A DNA stretch of 34,000 bases from Tubiluchus corallicola (GCA_030141605.1 JAQGDQ010000185.1:126001-160000), one strand, 5' to 3'. Positions 1 to 10,664 are shown, counted from the stretch's first letter. Program-made: numbers and translations. Notes: a model not told the origin generated them from the sequence alone.

Positions 1-529
1 ATAAATTAAAAATAAATTAAGTTTTATTCAGCTGAGAAAAAAGTGACAACTTTATCAGTGGGAGCAACGAAGTACTGAACCGATCAGCACTAAAAAGGGA
101 GTAGTTCAAAAAACTGGCTTCCCTTATATATAAGTGAATTCCTGAAACAGGGGCGCAGCGTGTCAAATTCTTCACGCCAGACTTCTTCAGGCAACTATAT
201 TATATTTTCTGTATGGACCAAGATATCACCTGATGCGTAAAAGGACGGACATCAAATGTTTCCCGCGTTGTCTAACATTAATAGTTGTATAACTATGATA
301 TAATTATAATGTAGAACCTTGTGTTGTATATCAGCCATTAAGTCATCAGTAGTTCCTTTATCATCATATACCTAAGACCCATAGACAGCGAGACTATATT
401 TTTCATTTGAACATTTAATACTTCTTCAATATTCATTTTATTTCTAAATATTATTCTTGCCAGCCCCTTTCAGTTCTACTTCACTTCAAAACAGTAAAAC
501 TGCACTGAATGGAGGAGCAACAAAGCAAC

Positions 530-531
<2 letters not shown>
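1..531. other. Non-coding flank, nothing recognised
   Basis: AT-rich sequence with no supported ORF, RNA gene or repeat structure. Confidence 0.6.

Positions 532-624
<93 letters not shown>
532..624. repeat. (CT)n microsatellite
   Basis: An almost pure CT dinucleotide run of about 93 bases, followed by a pyrimidine-rich stretch to about 680. The ORFs across it (Leu/Ser repeats on plus, Arg/Glu repeats on minus) are dinucleotide artefacts. Unlike the CT tracts at 26.1-26.4 kb, no 185-base element is found next to it. Confidence 0.97.
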
Positions 625-627
<3 letters not shown>

Positions 628-1321
628 TTTAATCTTTTCTCTTTTCTCTTCTCGCCTTTCCCTACTCTCTCTCCCCACAAACTCTCCTACACACACTCTT
701 ATCGCAGAAGACGTACTACTATGGAGCTTAATATGCTAGAGTGGGATTTGTTTATGGGATTTTTGTTACTTTTTTTTTAAATTTAACCTTTTAACTGATA
801 ACATTTATAAAGTATCCAGGCAATAGTAGAACCTCTTTTACTTTGAAAACCTTTTTCAAAACAAGATTTTTTTGTTCATTAGCCGTCTGTCTCCTCTGAA
901 GTTTAACATTAAATGTCTTTCTTAAATGACCTTGAAATAGTTTAAACTAATCATAGTTTGACAATTTAAAATTAAAATTACGATATAACATGTAGTAATA
1001 GAAAATTCGTAATACTCACAACGTTTACCGAATCGCCGTAAAAATGGAACAATCAACATATTTTTATGTTAATAGAGTTATTTAAAGTTGGTCAGTAAAG
1101 CGAAGTTATTTCACTGAAATTTCGTAACTTCACACTAAGTTTTTAGTTTTACGTTTTTTATAATAAGTAAACGCTTATAAATCAGATTTTTATATCATAA
1201 AAGTAAGAAAGTAAAATGTTAGTTCTAGTTAGAAATGATTTTTAAATAACCTCTTACTTCATTGTTTTCTTTTTATTGGTTGATTAGTATTTCTGAGGAT
1301 TTAAATTTTTAAACAGCTTCC

Positions 1322-1330
1322 AGATGGCGC
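1322..1330 (+). promoter_or_regulatory. AGATGGCGC motif, CTCF-core-like
   Basis: The nonamer AGATGGCGC matches the core of the CTCF binding motif (AGRKGGCGC). The bases upstream (CTTCC) fit the longer consensus only in part. Two more exact copies on the same strand lie within 1.7 kb. Binding is inference. Confidence 0.3.
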
Positions 1331-1546
1331 TTTTGCTTTGCCACTGGAAGCTAATGATGTGTAATCACAATGACATACGGTTGTCCGTGGCATAGCAACA
1401 TTAATGAAAATAAAACCTATAATTATTAGTGTCTTTATTGCCAAAATTGGACCGTTTTGAAAACTGTTATAGCAGCACGCTAAACGGCACTAAACGTAGC
1501 TAATAAAATAAAAACAGTTTTAACACGACTTTAAATTATTACTACT

Positions 1547-1555
1547 AGATGGCGC
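1547..1555 (+). promoter_or_regulatory. AGATGGCGC motif, best CTCF-like match
   Basis: The context CTACTAGATGGCGC (1542-1555) differs at one position from the extended CTCF consensus CCASYAGRKGGCRS. It is the best of the three exact copies in this region. Confidence 0.4.
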
Positions 1556-2582
1556 ATAAAGGCTGTTTGTTAAATCAATACTGGTTTAATAGACTTTGCA
1601 GAATAGACTTACGTAGGTCTTTAGCCTGCGGATTACCGAGTAGTAGACAGCTATAAAACAAAAATATAATATCAACATTGCTTGACATGCGTATCTGCAA
1701 GAATCGCTCAATCTAGATAGATTAAGATATAGATTAGATGCATTTTTATGTAATCATAGTCATTTTTTTCATGAATGATGTAATTAGGCATGCTGAACTT
1801 AAATGAAACATATCCTAACAGTATAAGGCACGTATTAAGTGCTACTTTGGAGACGTAGCTGGACACTTTGTAATTTGATATTGTAAATATAATGTAGATA
1901 TAGTTCGAATGACAGTTCACAATCACAGCTGTCTTTAGCAAATAATCAACGTCAACTCATTCTCTTCTTATCACTTAAAGCTTCAACGGACCCCCCAACT
2001 TCAGGCATCTTAACGTCACTTGAATCGAATGATATTTTTGGATGTCATAGATGCGCATTCTTCCAAAATAATGTGCGTGCAGGAAATATTCAAAGCCCTA
2101 ATATGATACAGGATTGCTTTTAGGTCTGTGCGCACATTACGTTATGCGCCCATATTTTTAATAATTTTTTTAAAAAACAGGCTATGATAGTCAGTCAATG
2201 CATAAAATGCACAAAAAATGCTCTACTCTCTGACAATAATGCAACCATACATTCACGGGGATACACCTATTATAGGTCAAATTTTCATAATGCTTACATA
2301 AAACTACTCTGTGAATTGTTATTCATATGCGTGCTGCATGAACATTATCTGTTTGTATAATTTATTTATTGTTAAAATGATAGTGTTTTTAACATGATGT
2401 ATAAATGTATATAAGAAAACGAAAGTATGATTTACAGGCGTTGTGTAAGAGTTCGTATTTTGTCACTGTAGTTCGTACGTGTATTAAATAAACTGTTGCT
2501 CTGTATGTTAACTGTTGCATTTCATATTGTGTGGAACTGGCAATCCGCATATTATAACGATATCAAGTTTTCAGCCTTTTTC

Positions 2583-2820
2583 GATGACCTACCTACCTTG
2601 CGTTATAATGGCGTTATCATACGCCCCACCACCACCTCCCTACCGCTTCTGTTGATATCGATATCACACAAATGTAGCTTTTTGTACATGTTGTGCCTCC
2701 TCACAAGGACACGCAACAACATCAGTTGTGCTAATTAACGGGAAACCATCAAAAACGTAAAGTCAGATAACGATATTGTATCTATATCATCTACATACCT
2801 TGTGTTATAATGGTATTAGC
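2583..2820 (+). repeat. Local direct duplication, about 36-base copies
   Basis: The segment 2583-2618 recurs at 2785-2820 with about 80% identity. Both copies contain CTAC-TACCTTG-GTTATAATGG. The offset is 202 bases, and a shared ATAACGATAT lies upstream of each. This is a decayed tandem duplication or two parts of an old repeat. Confidence 0.6.
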
Positions 2821-2986
2821 GCGTCTCCTGCCATCTACCTACTCCAAAGTTGACACCGTTATACGTGGATGGCCCCTTATTTTGTATTGTATCGTAGATA
2901 AATATTTTGAAGTAAGAATCACGAATCACATGTTACTTAGCGAATTGACGCAGGCTGCAGAGCCACCAATGAAGGCCATTGTTGAT

Positions 2987-2995
2987 AGATGGCGC
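2987..2995 (+). promoter_or_regulatory. AGATGGCGC motif
   Basis: Third exact copy of the nonamer. Its upstream half (GTTGAT) fits the extended CTCF consensus poorly. A related octamer AGATGGCG lies at 3993-4000. Confidence 0.25.
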
Positions 2996-4765
2996 GACTT
3001 CCTTAGCTCCATTTCCAGATAGAGATGCTGTTCGCATACTTTGTTGATTACGCGAAATTAAGTTGGGAAACTGTTTAAAAATTTTTAAATATTTAACAAT
3101 AAAGTTATAGATCTTGTAATGGTGAGGCCATAAATAAGTGGAATTTGACATTACGTGGAAATTGTGCGTATAATTGACTATTCGATTAGAGTGGGGGTAA
3201 CATTAGTGGCTGAATTCACACAATATCATAAGTTTAAAACTAAGTTGTCTGCCTGTGGTTTTCCCCTTTGTGCATGGCTAAACCTCATCTTTCATAAAAA
3301 TATACAACTAGAACAGCTTCAGTTGTTATGATATGGTGCGGTTTCGATCACGTCGATCCATCCAACAATAAGCAATGATGCTCGCACTTTCCACGTCAAA
3401 TGATTATTACTGGGCATTTTCTAAAACCAAGACAACATTTCGTCCTATTATATACACGTTAGTGTTACTGTGTACTAATTTAAAATAGGTAATTTCAAAA
3501 ACGAAATTGTCGGATTCATTAACGTGTTTGTACAGTTTAATTGTAATTTTTCACCGTATTTTCCAATGGACACGTCCAATGGTCATATTATTACACTATA
3601 ACAATTCCGAAGAATTTTGCTTATTAACCCATCACAACCCTCACAGCACCACACCACAATAACAATGCACACCACACTAACTTCACAACAACGACCCACC
3701 TTACGACTTCGAACCACAGTACAACACAACACACCCACAACAACAACCCATATCACTGAACTCTATACCAATTCACAACAACAACTTACGACTTTCCACT
3801 TTCCAGTACAAAAGTTTCAACACCTTTTTCATGGAGACGTAAAAACATTTATTAGACGAAAGGGAATATATAAATGAACTCTTCACAATTATTGTTTCAC
3901 AAAGCATAAAATAGAATTAAAATTCTCTGCAAAGCTTGCGACATGTATTAATTCCGCAGGTTTGGTTGAGATAAAATGACAAACGATGAATTAGATGGCG
4001 ATGAAACCAGTTAAGGGAACTAGTGACGTCATCAGGGTACTAACCCGATGATCCACATTTAAAAAGTAGCAACCTCAATTCTTAGTTCTTCAGACTTAGA
4101 AACATATTCTTAGTAATCTTTCAGAATACACACTTCCTTGCTGTAAACTATTGCAGAAAAAATTAAACAACATAACATCGTTCTACTTAATACAAACAGT
4201 TTATTAAATAAGAGATTAGCACGAAAGAAAGCACAAATTTACATCTGGTTTTTTAGATTGTTAAGAATATTTACACGCCCATAAGCGGTACAGGAATTAA
4301 CCAACAACATACCTATTACTATTTCAACATTGCAATTGTATTTCAAAATCAGTATTGGCGCTACATTTTGCGCTGTTGTGTGACGTTTGATTATTTCTTT
4401 TTATAAGTGAACTGTAATTCTGAGCTTACCCCAGTTTCCGGTAAATTAATTAAGAAACATGTTGTAAGTAATCATCAATAAGTAAAACGTTAAGCGCGCT
4501 AGCTTTGTAGTTTGATTTACTGTTAACTCTAGATTATTGGCTGTTGGAAGAACGATGCTTCTATATAGAGTCAGTCACAACGAATAGGGAAGAACAGTTC
4601 ATGTTTACAGCACTAAGTGTACCCAGAAGAACGCGCAGTCTTATGTAAAATTCATTAAAACGTATTTTAACGGAATTTTTAGATTTTAGAGATCATTCAA
4701 CCGGATCCTTAGCTTGGAAAAACAAAACTGATTGACAGCTTTACAGTTTAAAATAGTTAGCTCAG

Positions 4766-5352
4766 GGTGTCTATAAAGTCTCTTTACAATTTTAAAAATT
4801 TATTACGAAGGCAGTTGACAAGATATCTTAACAGACTTGTTTTGTTTTATTCAGTGTTTATTTAAGTTTGAGATCACATTGAAATTTTGCGTTTTATGTA
4901 GGTCTCCTGTTGGTAGAAGGGTATTGTTAACTGAAACCCCAAAAATGGGTGCCCCTCAAGAGAAGGCACAGTGTGTATCATGCTTTATTGAGACAAAATC
5001 GTATGTGCAGACTCAGCGAAACTACAGAACTAAGTATGGAAGAGATCCACGGGGTTATGTGAAAGACATGATGTACCGAACAAAGATACGGGACATTACT
5101 GACTTGAAGCAAAGGACGGATTTCTGATGCCATCGCCACCATTGATGAGGCAATGCTACAGCGAACATGGCAAGAAATCGAGTACCGTCTTGATGTGCTT
5201 CGTGCAACTAATGGTGCCTATATAGACGTGTCTTAAATGAGTTAAAAAAACTTTGACAACCACTGATTACATTAGAACAGATCTAGTTAACAAATCTTGT
5301 CAGCCGCCTTTGTAATAAATTTTTAAAACTGTAAAGAGACTTTATAGACACC
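4766..5352 (+). mobile_element. Internally deleted DNA transposon with long TIRs
   Basis: A 587-base element bounded by terminal inverted repeats that begin GGTGTCTATAAAGTCTCTTT and stay alignable for about 60 bases on each side (4766-4825 against 5293-5352), with only a few mismatches. Inside are two remnants of one transposase gene, so this is a deletion derivative of an autonomous element, probably of the IS630/Tc1/mariner group by its DUF4817-like N-terminus. TA follows the right end, but the left flank reads CTCAG, so no clear target-site duplication is visible. It lies about 250 bases beyond the stop codon of the Culd-like gene, in the opposite coding orientation. Confidence 0.9.
4945..5236 (+). 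pseudogene. Transposase remnant (DUF4817-type), deleted and frameshifted
   Basis: From the ATG at 4945 the sequence encodes about 40 residues of the N-terminal helix-turn-helix region of a DUF4817-type insect transposase. Recognisable pieces are PQEKAQCVSCFIETKS, QTQRNYRTKYGRDPRG. It is then fused directly to a C-terminal piece, YVKDMMYRTKIRDITDLKQR. The whole catalytic DDE core is missing. The frame closes at the TGA at 5125-5127, but the C-terminal tail continues in the +1 frame as DAIATIDEAMLQRTWQEIEY, RLDVLRATNGAYIDV, and stops at 5234-5236. So there is a large internal deletion plus a frameshift near 5115. The product cannot be an active transposase. The ORF extension upstream to 4837 lies in the element's 5' region and is probably not coding. 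Family identity rests on recall of DUF4817 proteins, not a search. Confidence 0.85.
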
Positions 5353-5602
5353 TATTATTTTTCCTTCAGCAGTGCTTTGTAGTTAAAACGACTACACTGA
5401 GAATTGTATTTTTCTGCAATTCTTTTATGGCAAATAAAGATTTTTACTACTACTATTTATAATTATGAACAATAAATGTACATAAATAGATATTAACATA
5501 CTGACACGAGGATTGGCAAATGAGCTTTTTACGTAATATCTCAACAAGGTTTTTCAGTTACTAATAAAGTTCTAATTAACTGGTACAATGTGTGCTGTTC
5601 AT
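5353..5602. other. 3' flank of the Culd-like gene
   Basis: AT-rich interval between the stop codon of the minus-strand gene and the transposon remnant. It should hold the 3' UTR. No AATAAA or ATTAAA is seen on the minus strand here. Only weaker variants occur: TATAAA at about 5456 and AGTAAA at about 5444. The nearest exact AATAAA on that strand is at 4984-4989, inside the transposon remnant. Confidence 0.5.
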
Positions 5603-8214
5603 CTAATCCCAATTCCTACTGTGAATTGTCTTGAATTGCCCATCTTGATATTCCTGGTAAGTGTTTAACGGTTGTTGCTGGAGACGATGTCGCCTAGGTC
5701 TAGCTCTCCTCCACCTCCTAACAACACAGTCAATAAACCAAACAAAACAAATAAGCAACACAAGACCAGCAAAGCCAGCCGATAATCCAACATACAACCA
5801 AGGGAATGTCTCTTCAACAACCACACCGCAAATAGCGCCTTCTTCGTCTGCTGACGTCAGCGGGTCACGTGCACTGGGACAATCAGCTATTCCGTTGCAT
5901 AGCAACGCCGTGTTTATACAGGCGTGGACACCAGGGCAAATGAAGCCACACGAGTCACCTTGTGCGCCATTGTTCCAGTACGAAGACAATGGTGACGGCT
6001 TCGCGATTTCAAGCCACCTGGCGGCGAATCTTCCACCAAAAGGTTTAGACATGTATTCAACAAGGATTTTATTAGAATCAGGGCTGTAATAGTTGGCAGA
6101 ATTCCAGTCTTTTGAAAATACGTCATTGATTGCGTCAACACTTGATCTGCATATGATCTTTCTTGGTTTGGGATCATCTGCATCGAATATGATGATCTTT
6201 TCATCTTCACAATGATGAGTGAAAAGCAAACTAGTGAAATTTAAGTACACATAGTTGCCCTCGTTTACAGTGATAGACCAGCGACATCTGATGTCGTCAG
6301 CAGAAAGAGCTTTAGTGTAAGTGCTTGAATCAAATTCACCTGAAGATGCTGTAAACATCTGTTCACGACAGCCATAATTCTCAGTAAACTCATACTTGGC
6401 TTCGAAATGGTAGTCACGAAAGTACTGCCAGGGCTTCATATCATCCACCGAAAAATTTATCTGCAGCCGATTTGTTGTTGACGTTATGGTCAGCGGCTCG
6501 TTGTGAGGAAGGTCATTTTCGCACAAACAAGCAGTCTGGATGGGATTTGAACCATCGGATATGATTAGATTGTTGTTGGGTAGTTTGGAAAGTTTGCACT
6601 CATAGCGTGATATTGAGCTGTTGAAATGAGTTTTGCAGCTAGTTTTGCCTAATTTTACATGGTTTACAATAACGCGAATCCGCTCTTGTTTGTTTCCCTG
6701 AAATGTGTAACTACACTGGACAGATGAGCGTCCACCTGGTCCATACAGTAGCACATTCTTTGGAGGCCACACTAAACCACTTGATAAACCACTGCTTTCT
6801 ATAATGCGCACGCAGCTATCATCTGCGCCCACTAGTGGTCTCCCAAGCTGCTCCGTGTCTACAAACTCGTATCGCAGCTTGAAGTAAAAGGTGTTCAGAC
6901 CGAAAAAGGAACCTTCTTTGCTTGTGAAAGTCAATAAGAATGAATTGGTCGAAGAAAGATACGATTCTTCACCTATTTTACAAGGTCTAAAATGATACCC
7001 CAAGACCAAAGCGTGTAAACATAAATATGGAGAATTATCATAACAGTAACGATCGCCTATGCGCTTACTGCTTCTAGCCCGGGCACCATCATATATTTCT
7101 AAGCTGTTTTTGCAGCGTTTATTCATGTCAACGTTCCAGTCTAGAAACGTGATCCATACTCTATCCTTGAGACGTCCATGGAATTTATAAGAGCATTTTG
7201 TGTTGCGCGGATACCAGTGTTCAACACTTGTTAATAGTCCAGAATTGTTGTTACCAATTCTGTAGATGTCAAAATTACAATCGCCACTCATCATTCGCGC
7301 ACCAGTGAGATCTGTGAGTTCTCGAAATTCTGTTTCAAGGTCAAAACCTGCATAGTCAAATCTGCCATATTCGGCAGTGCGGAATTGCACCAATATCTGT
7401 GGTCCGGTAGACGCTACCTTGGGCAACGGACCTGAATGACAGAACGTGGTTATCACAGGGGCACTGGTGGAATTTCCATCGTAAATACGGACAAAATCGC
7501 CATTTTCTGGACAAGAATATGATAAGGAAGCCGCCACGCTTTTATCTTTTTTGGTTGGAGAGTCTGGCGTTGCGATGTTAATTCGACTACCATCTTTTTG
7601 CCAGAGTAAAATCTGGACGTTGTTTAAATTTTCTATTTTCACTAGATATTTACAATCAAGGTTTCTGGGATAGACACCAGGCCAACCAGGACTTTGTAGA
7701 CGACATTTGCCCAAAGTACAATTAACAAAAATTTTGTTACAGTATGTACCAGGTGTAGTTATCCCAGTATTGGCAGGCTCTGTAGCGCTACCATAACGGC
7801 CTTTCGCAGCCGATAATGGCAGAAATCGGTAATAAACTTCGAACTCGAAATCTGATATACTACTCCGCGTGACATTGTGTAGTTGAAAAGCTAGCAAAAT
7901 CTCGTTAGTCTCTGAGTAAAAGTAACGATCGTTTTCTAGTGGATGTTCACAATAATATCCAGGTCTTCTTTGATTTAGCCTGATGCTAGTTATCCCATCA
8001 ATGATCTGCATGAAACCGTGTTGACAATTCCGGTTGTCCTGCCCTGAAATCCGGAAATGTGCTATCCTGAGTTGTATCCGGTCACCGAATTTGCCTCCCC
8101 TGGCTATGAGTTGGTAAGGGCAATAGAATGGGCGGTCTGGATCTAAGTTTTTTATCGGAGGTGTGTCGAGTAACTTCCATTTGTTGATAGTACCCTGGAC
8201 CTCCATCCCACAAC
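5603..8214 (-). CDS. Culd: Culd-like CUB/LDLa membrane protein, terminal coding exon
   Basis: Encodes residues 21-890 of a predicted 890-residue type I membrane protein. Approximate layout: CUB-like domains at 22-155, 179-317, 333-472, 488-629 and 636-757, several with typical Cys pairs and IYDG/IISDG turns; an LDL-receptor class A repeat at 776-816 (CNGIADC, then SADEEGAIC, with an insertion before the acidic motif); a transmembrane helix at about 825-852; then a basic stop-transfer RRWRRARPRRHR and a tail of about 30 residues. Many N-x-S/T sites fit an extracellular ectodomain. The exon starts at 8214, after an acceptor (TTTGTGTTTCAG). The open frame running back to an ATG at 8263 is intron. 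In Drosophila, Culd (CUB and LDLa domain) acts in endocytic trafficking of Rh1 and TRPL in photoreceptors. Neto is the main alternative, but it has two CUB domains and a longer tail. Domain class is very sure; orthology is likely. Confidence 0.9.
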
Positions 8215-8929
8215 CTGAAACACAAAGAGGCGTTATTCCTCCAAATAGGTTTTTTGTTACCACATTTCATTCGTCTTTTAGAAACACATTAAACAAGTGT
8301 TATTTTTTGTAAATTAAGTATTTTTTATTTTGAGAAAATAAGTCCTATTTAAGAACTATATGCCTCCGTGAATAATCTTCAATATTGTTTTAGGGTCAAG
8401 AAAGACGCGAGTCCATTATTAGCACAACGTTACAAGCTTTTCAAGAACCAGAACGGGTCTTTTCTGAGAAATAAGCCTTTACGTACTGCTAAAAATATTT
8501 AAAATGTAGAGTTTAGAAAAAATTATACCGTTATAAGTGTTGAATTTGGTACCCTTTCTGGATGTGAGAAGCTCACATAACTTCTGAAAAGTCTTCCCGT
8601 GGTTTCAGAGCCAACTCTTAACACAACTTTTAACTTTCGTTATCGCACGTGGTAAAAGCGAGTGAACATAGAAAAAACATTTTTACAGTATTCTGTATTT
8701 ACATATACTCTTCGTTCCGAAGCTTTCATAGTCTATAGAATTTTCAAATTCTATACACACTAACAATCAAGTCATTTTGCCAAATACATTGCCTCCATAC
8801 CATAGTTAGGCCTAATAATTAAAGGTCACATAACATGTTCAGTTTATTTTACCGTTAACACTTAAATTTAGAAAATATAACAAAGAAACAACGTTTTATA
8901 AAGCACACTATGTACTACCGCTGTATAGA

Positions 8930-9285
8930 AATTTTCAGGGGGCGGTGATGACCGCCATTCTTCTAGTACACTTCGTGCTTCTAGCACATTTTTTAATCTA
9001 ACTTTTGCAGCTTACGTAATGTTCACACAAAAGTGTCACAACATTAGCTAACTAATTTTTTGAAAAAAGTTATTATAATCTCAACGGAAATTGACAATGC
9101 GTTGTTCTTCTTCAGTCGACGACCGACCCCATTGTTGGATAAATGGTCCCCCAAAATGGGAGCGTGCAAGCGTAAAATCATTTTACTAATTGCAGGAGGT
9201 GCTTATCGCACTTTTATTACTAAATCCCTTTAACATTTTCCCGTACATTGAAATAATCCTAACTTTCCAGAAGGCTTTTGTAAAG
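8930..9285 (+). repeat. Dispersed repeat family A, copy 1
   Basis: The core 9184-9257 aligns with 29701-29774. Shared blocks include TTACTAATT or TCACTAATT, GAGG-GCTTATCG-ACTT, TATTACTAAATCC and TAACATTTTC. Weaker similarity extends left to the GCCGCCATTC and ACCGCCATTC blocks. It is an old interspersed repeat of unknown class, here inside the Culd-like intron. Confidence 0.7.
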
Positions 9286-10415
9286 ATAGTTTTTGTTGAT
9301 GTCTTTTGTTTTTTATTATTATTTTTATTGTTATTTGTAGTTTTATCATGTAGTTTTTGGTTTGTTCTTATTTCAATTTTTCTTCATTGCCTGACGATGG
9401 CTGCTGGTGTGTGGTAGAAAAGTTGTTATTTTTTAATAAAGAAATGATAAGAAATCTGTAGGATATTGTGTATTATTTCCAAAAAACTAACGTCGTGTCT
9501 GTTTGTGTAAAGCAGTTCCTTTAAGATGTTAGAAGAAACCCAGAATGTAACACGACATAATATGAGGAAGGAAGGCTATAACATGAAATGTGCCTATATT
9601 GCTTCACATAGGCAGAATTTTTTTGTACTGCTAATTTTAATAATATATTCTGTAAAAGATTTTTGCTGAAACATAGCTTATACCCTGTCCCTTTTCAATT
9701 TCATGTTATTTGAATAGACTGAAATTTTGTCTATGAACAAACTGAGAATCTAATGCGTCAATTGGAGAAACAACTATCGTGATGAACTATATTCTCAAAA
9801 GATTCAGGGAAAATGAAATCATGCGGGGATCTGATGCGCAAACATCATTTACTATTAAATTAGCACCCTGGAGCGTTTTGTCACGTCATCAAAGGCGTAT
9901 TTTATTTAATTAAATGTAGTTAGCAGAGTCCAATCTTTTCAAATTGCAATTGAGAAGACTGGGAAGTAAAGTAATACGGTTTGATGTTTTCAGATGAAAT
10001 ACGTCGGAAATCATGCTGCCAAGACTTGGAAATGCCCTGTGTGGAATATGGATAGTAATTGAATCTCGGAAGACAGTAATGCGAGATTTATTTAAAGTGA
10101 CATTCTTTAATTCGATGAACAAGTTTACTTCATCAGTGTTGCTCAAGTAAACTGAGATCATTCGACGTCTTCATTAAACGCCCAGAGAACATAAGATCTA
10201 TAGATGGTCATATCTGAACAAACCTTCTTTTGGGACAAATGTAATCTTTTGTATATAAATAAAGCAGCTCACATATTCGTAGAGATTAAAAAGGTTAAAT
10301 TTTAAAACCATAAAACAATTTATGAAAAATGACATGATTTTTTGTTGATTTTATTAGGTAAAGTAAGTTGTTACATAAATTCTCTATGGCACAGTAGCAA
10401 AGAGAGAGAAAGATA

Positions 10416-10421
10416 CACATA

Positions 10422-10454
<33 letters not shown>

Positions 10455-10460
10455 GCACAC
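10416..10460. repeat. (CA)n(CG)n compound microsatellite
   Basis: An alternating purine-pyrimidine run of CA then CG dinucleotides, the classic composition of Z-DNA-forming sequence. On the sense strand of the Culd-like gene it lies about 90-135 bases into intron 1. Confidence 0.95.
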
Positions 10461-10477
10461 AAAAAATGGAGCTGGGG

Positions 10478-10511
10478 GAGAGAGAAAGAGAAAGAGAGAG
10501 AGAGAGAGAGA
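10478..10511. repeat. (GA)n microsatellite beside a splice donor
   Basis: A GA-rich run with a few GAAA interruptions. On the transcribed strand it is a CT-rich tract starting 40 bases after the intron 1 donor. Confidence 0.95.
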
Positions 10512-10551
10512 TTTTGTTAAAATGGCTAAAATGTTATCATAAATTACTTAC

Positions 10552-10612
10552 GTTTTGCACAGCATAATGCAGCAATGCTGAGTATTAGACTCAAACATGC
10601 TATGATACACAT
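10552..10612 (-). CDS. Culd: Culd-like protein, signal-peptide exon
   Basis: From the ATG at 10612 this exon reads MCIIACLSLILSIAALCCAK plus one base (C), then the donor GTAAGTAA. The peptide is a textbook signal sequence: a long hydrophobic core ending in small residues. The phase-1 end fits the phase-1 start at 8214 exactly. Together the exons give 2,673 bases, or 890 codons plus a stop. A TGA in frame four codons upstream (10622-10624) supports this ATG as the start. It is the only candidate I found that gives the ectodomain a way into the secretory pathway. The exon is too short to appear as a long ORF. Confirmation would be an RNA read spanning 10552 to 8214. Confidence 0.85.
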
Positions 10613-10664
10613 TTTGTCACGTCATTCTGAAGTTCTAAACCTTGCCTGGTATGTCTTTATCCAT
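10613..10664 (-). other. Putative 5' UTR of the Culd-like mRNA with a short uORF
   Basis: On the minus strand, TTTTTCTGGTTTACAG ends at 10665 and is a good acceptor. The exon would then start at 10664 and contain 52 bases of leader. The leader begins ATGGATAAAGAC, a short upstream ORF of nine codons ending in TAG. If this acceptor is used, at least one further non-coding exon lies upstream (higher coordinates). Confidence 0.55.

Larger units (their letters stand above)
625..4765. other. Non-coding AT-rich intergenic DNA
   Basis: No convincing coding region. Short ORFs here (1708-1941, 2496-2738, 2810-3022, 2933-3151, 3617-3877) have no recognisable motif and are of chance length for AT-rich DNA. 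The stretch 3640-3790 is rich in CAC, ACA and CAA triplets. Separate entries cover the AGATGGCGC motifs and a local duplication. Confidence 0.6.
8215..10551 (-). other. Intron 1 of the Culd-like coding sequence (phase 1)
   Basis: A 2,337-base GT-AG intron. The donor is C|GTAAGTAA at 10551 on the minus strand, a near-ideal match. The acceptor is TTTGTGTTTCAG at 8215-8216. Both ends are phase 1, so the joined codon is C+GT (Arg). Close to the donor on the sense strand are a (CT)n tract and then a (GT)n(GC)n tract. The intron also carries one copy of a dispersed repeat (8930-9285). ORFs 9190-9417, 9910-10161 and 10342-10542 have no coding features. Confidence 0.85.

Noticed and set aside
457-780. 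107-codon ORF over the CT tract
   Set aside because: Most of it is Ser-Leu dinucleotide repeat; the remainder has no domain.
5661-6210. 142-codon plus-strand ORF at 5661-6089 and 98-codon minus-strand ORF at 5914-6210 within the CUB exon
   Set aside because: They are shadows of the main reading frame with no domains.
5603-8214. Neto orthologue
   Set aside because: Neto has two CUB domains and a long cytoplasmic region; this protein has about five CUB-like domains and a ~40-residue cytoplasmic part.
8215-8263. ATG at 8263 as start of the CUB/LDLa protein
   Set aside because: A clear acceptor (TTTGTGTTTCAG) ends at 8215, the intervening residues are not signal-like, and a phase-matched signal exon exists at 10552-10612.
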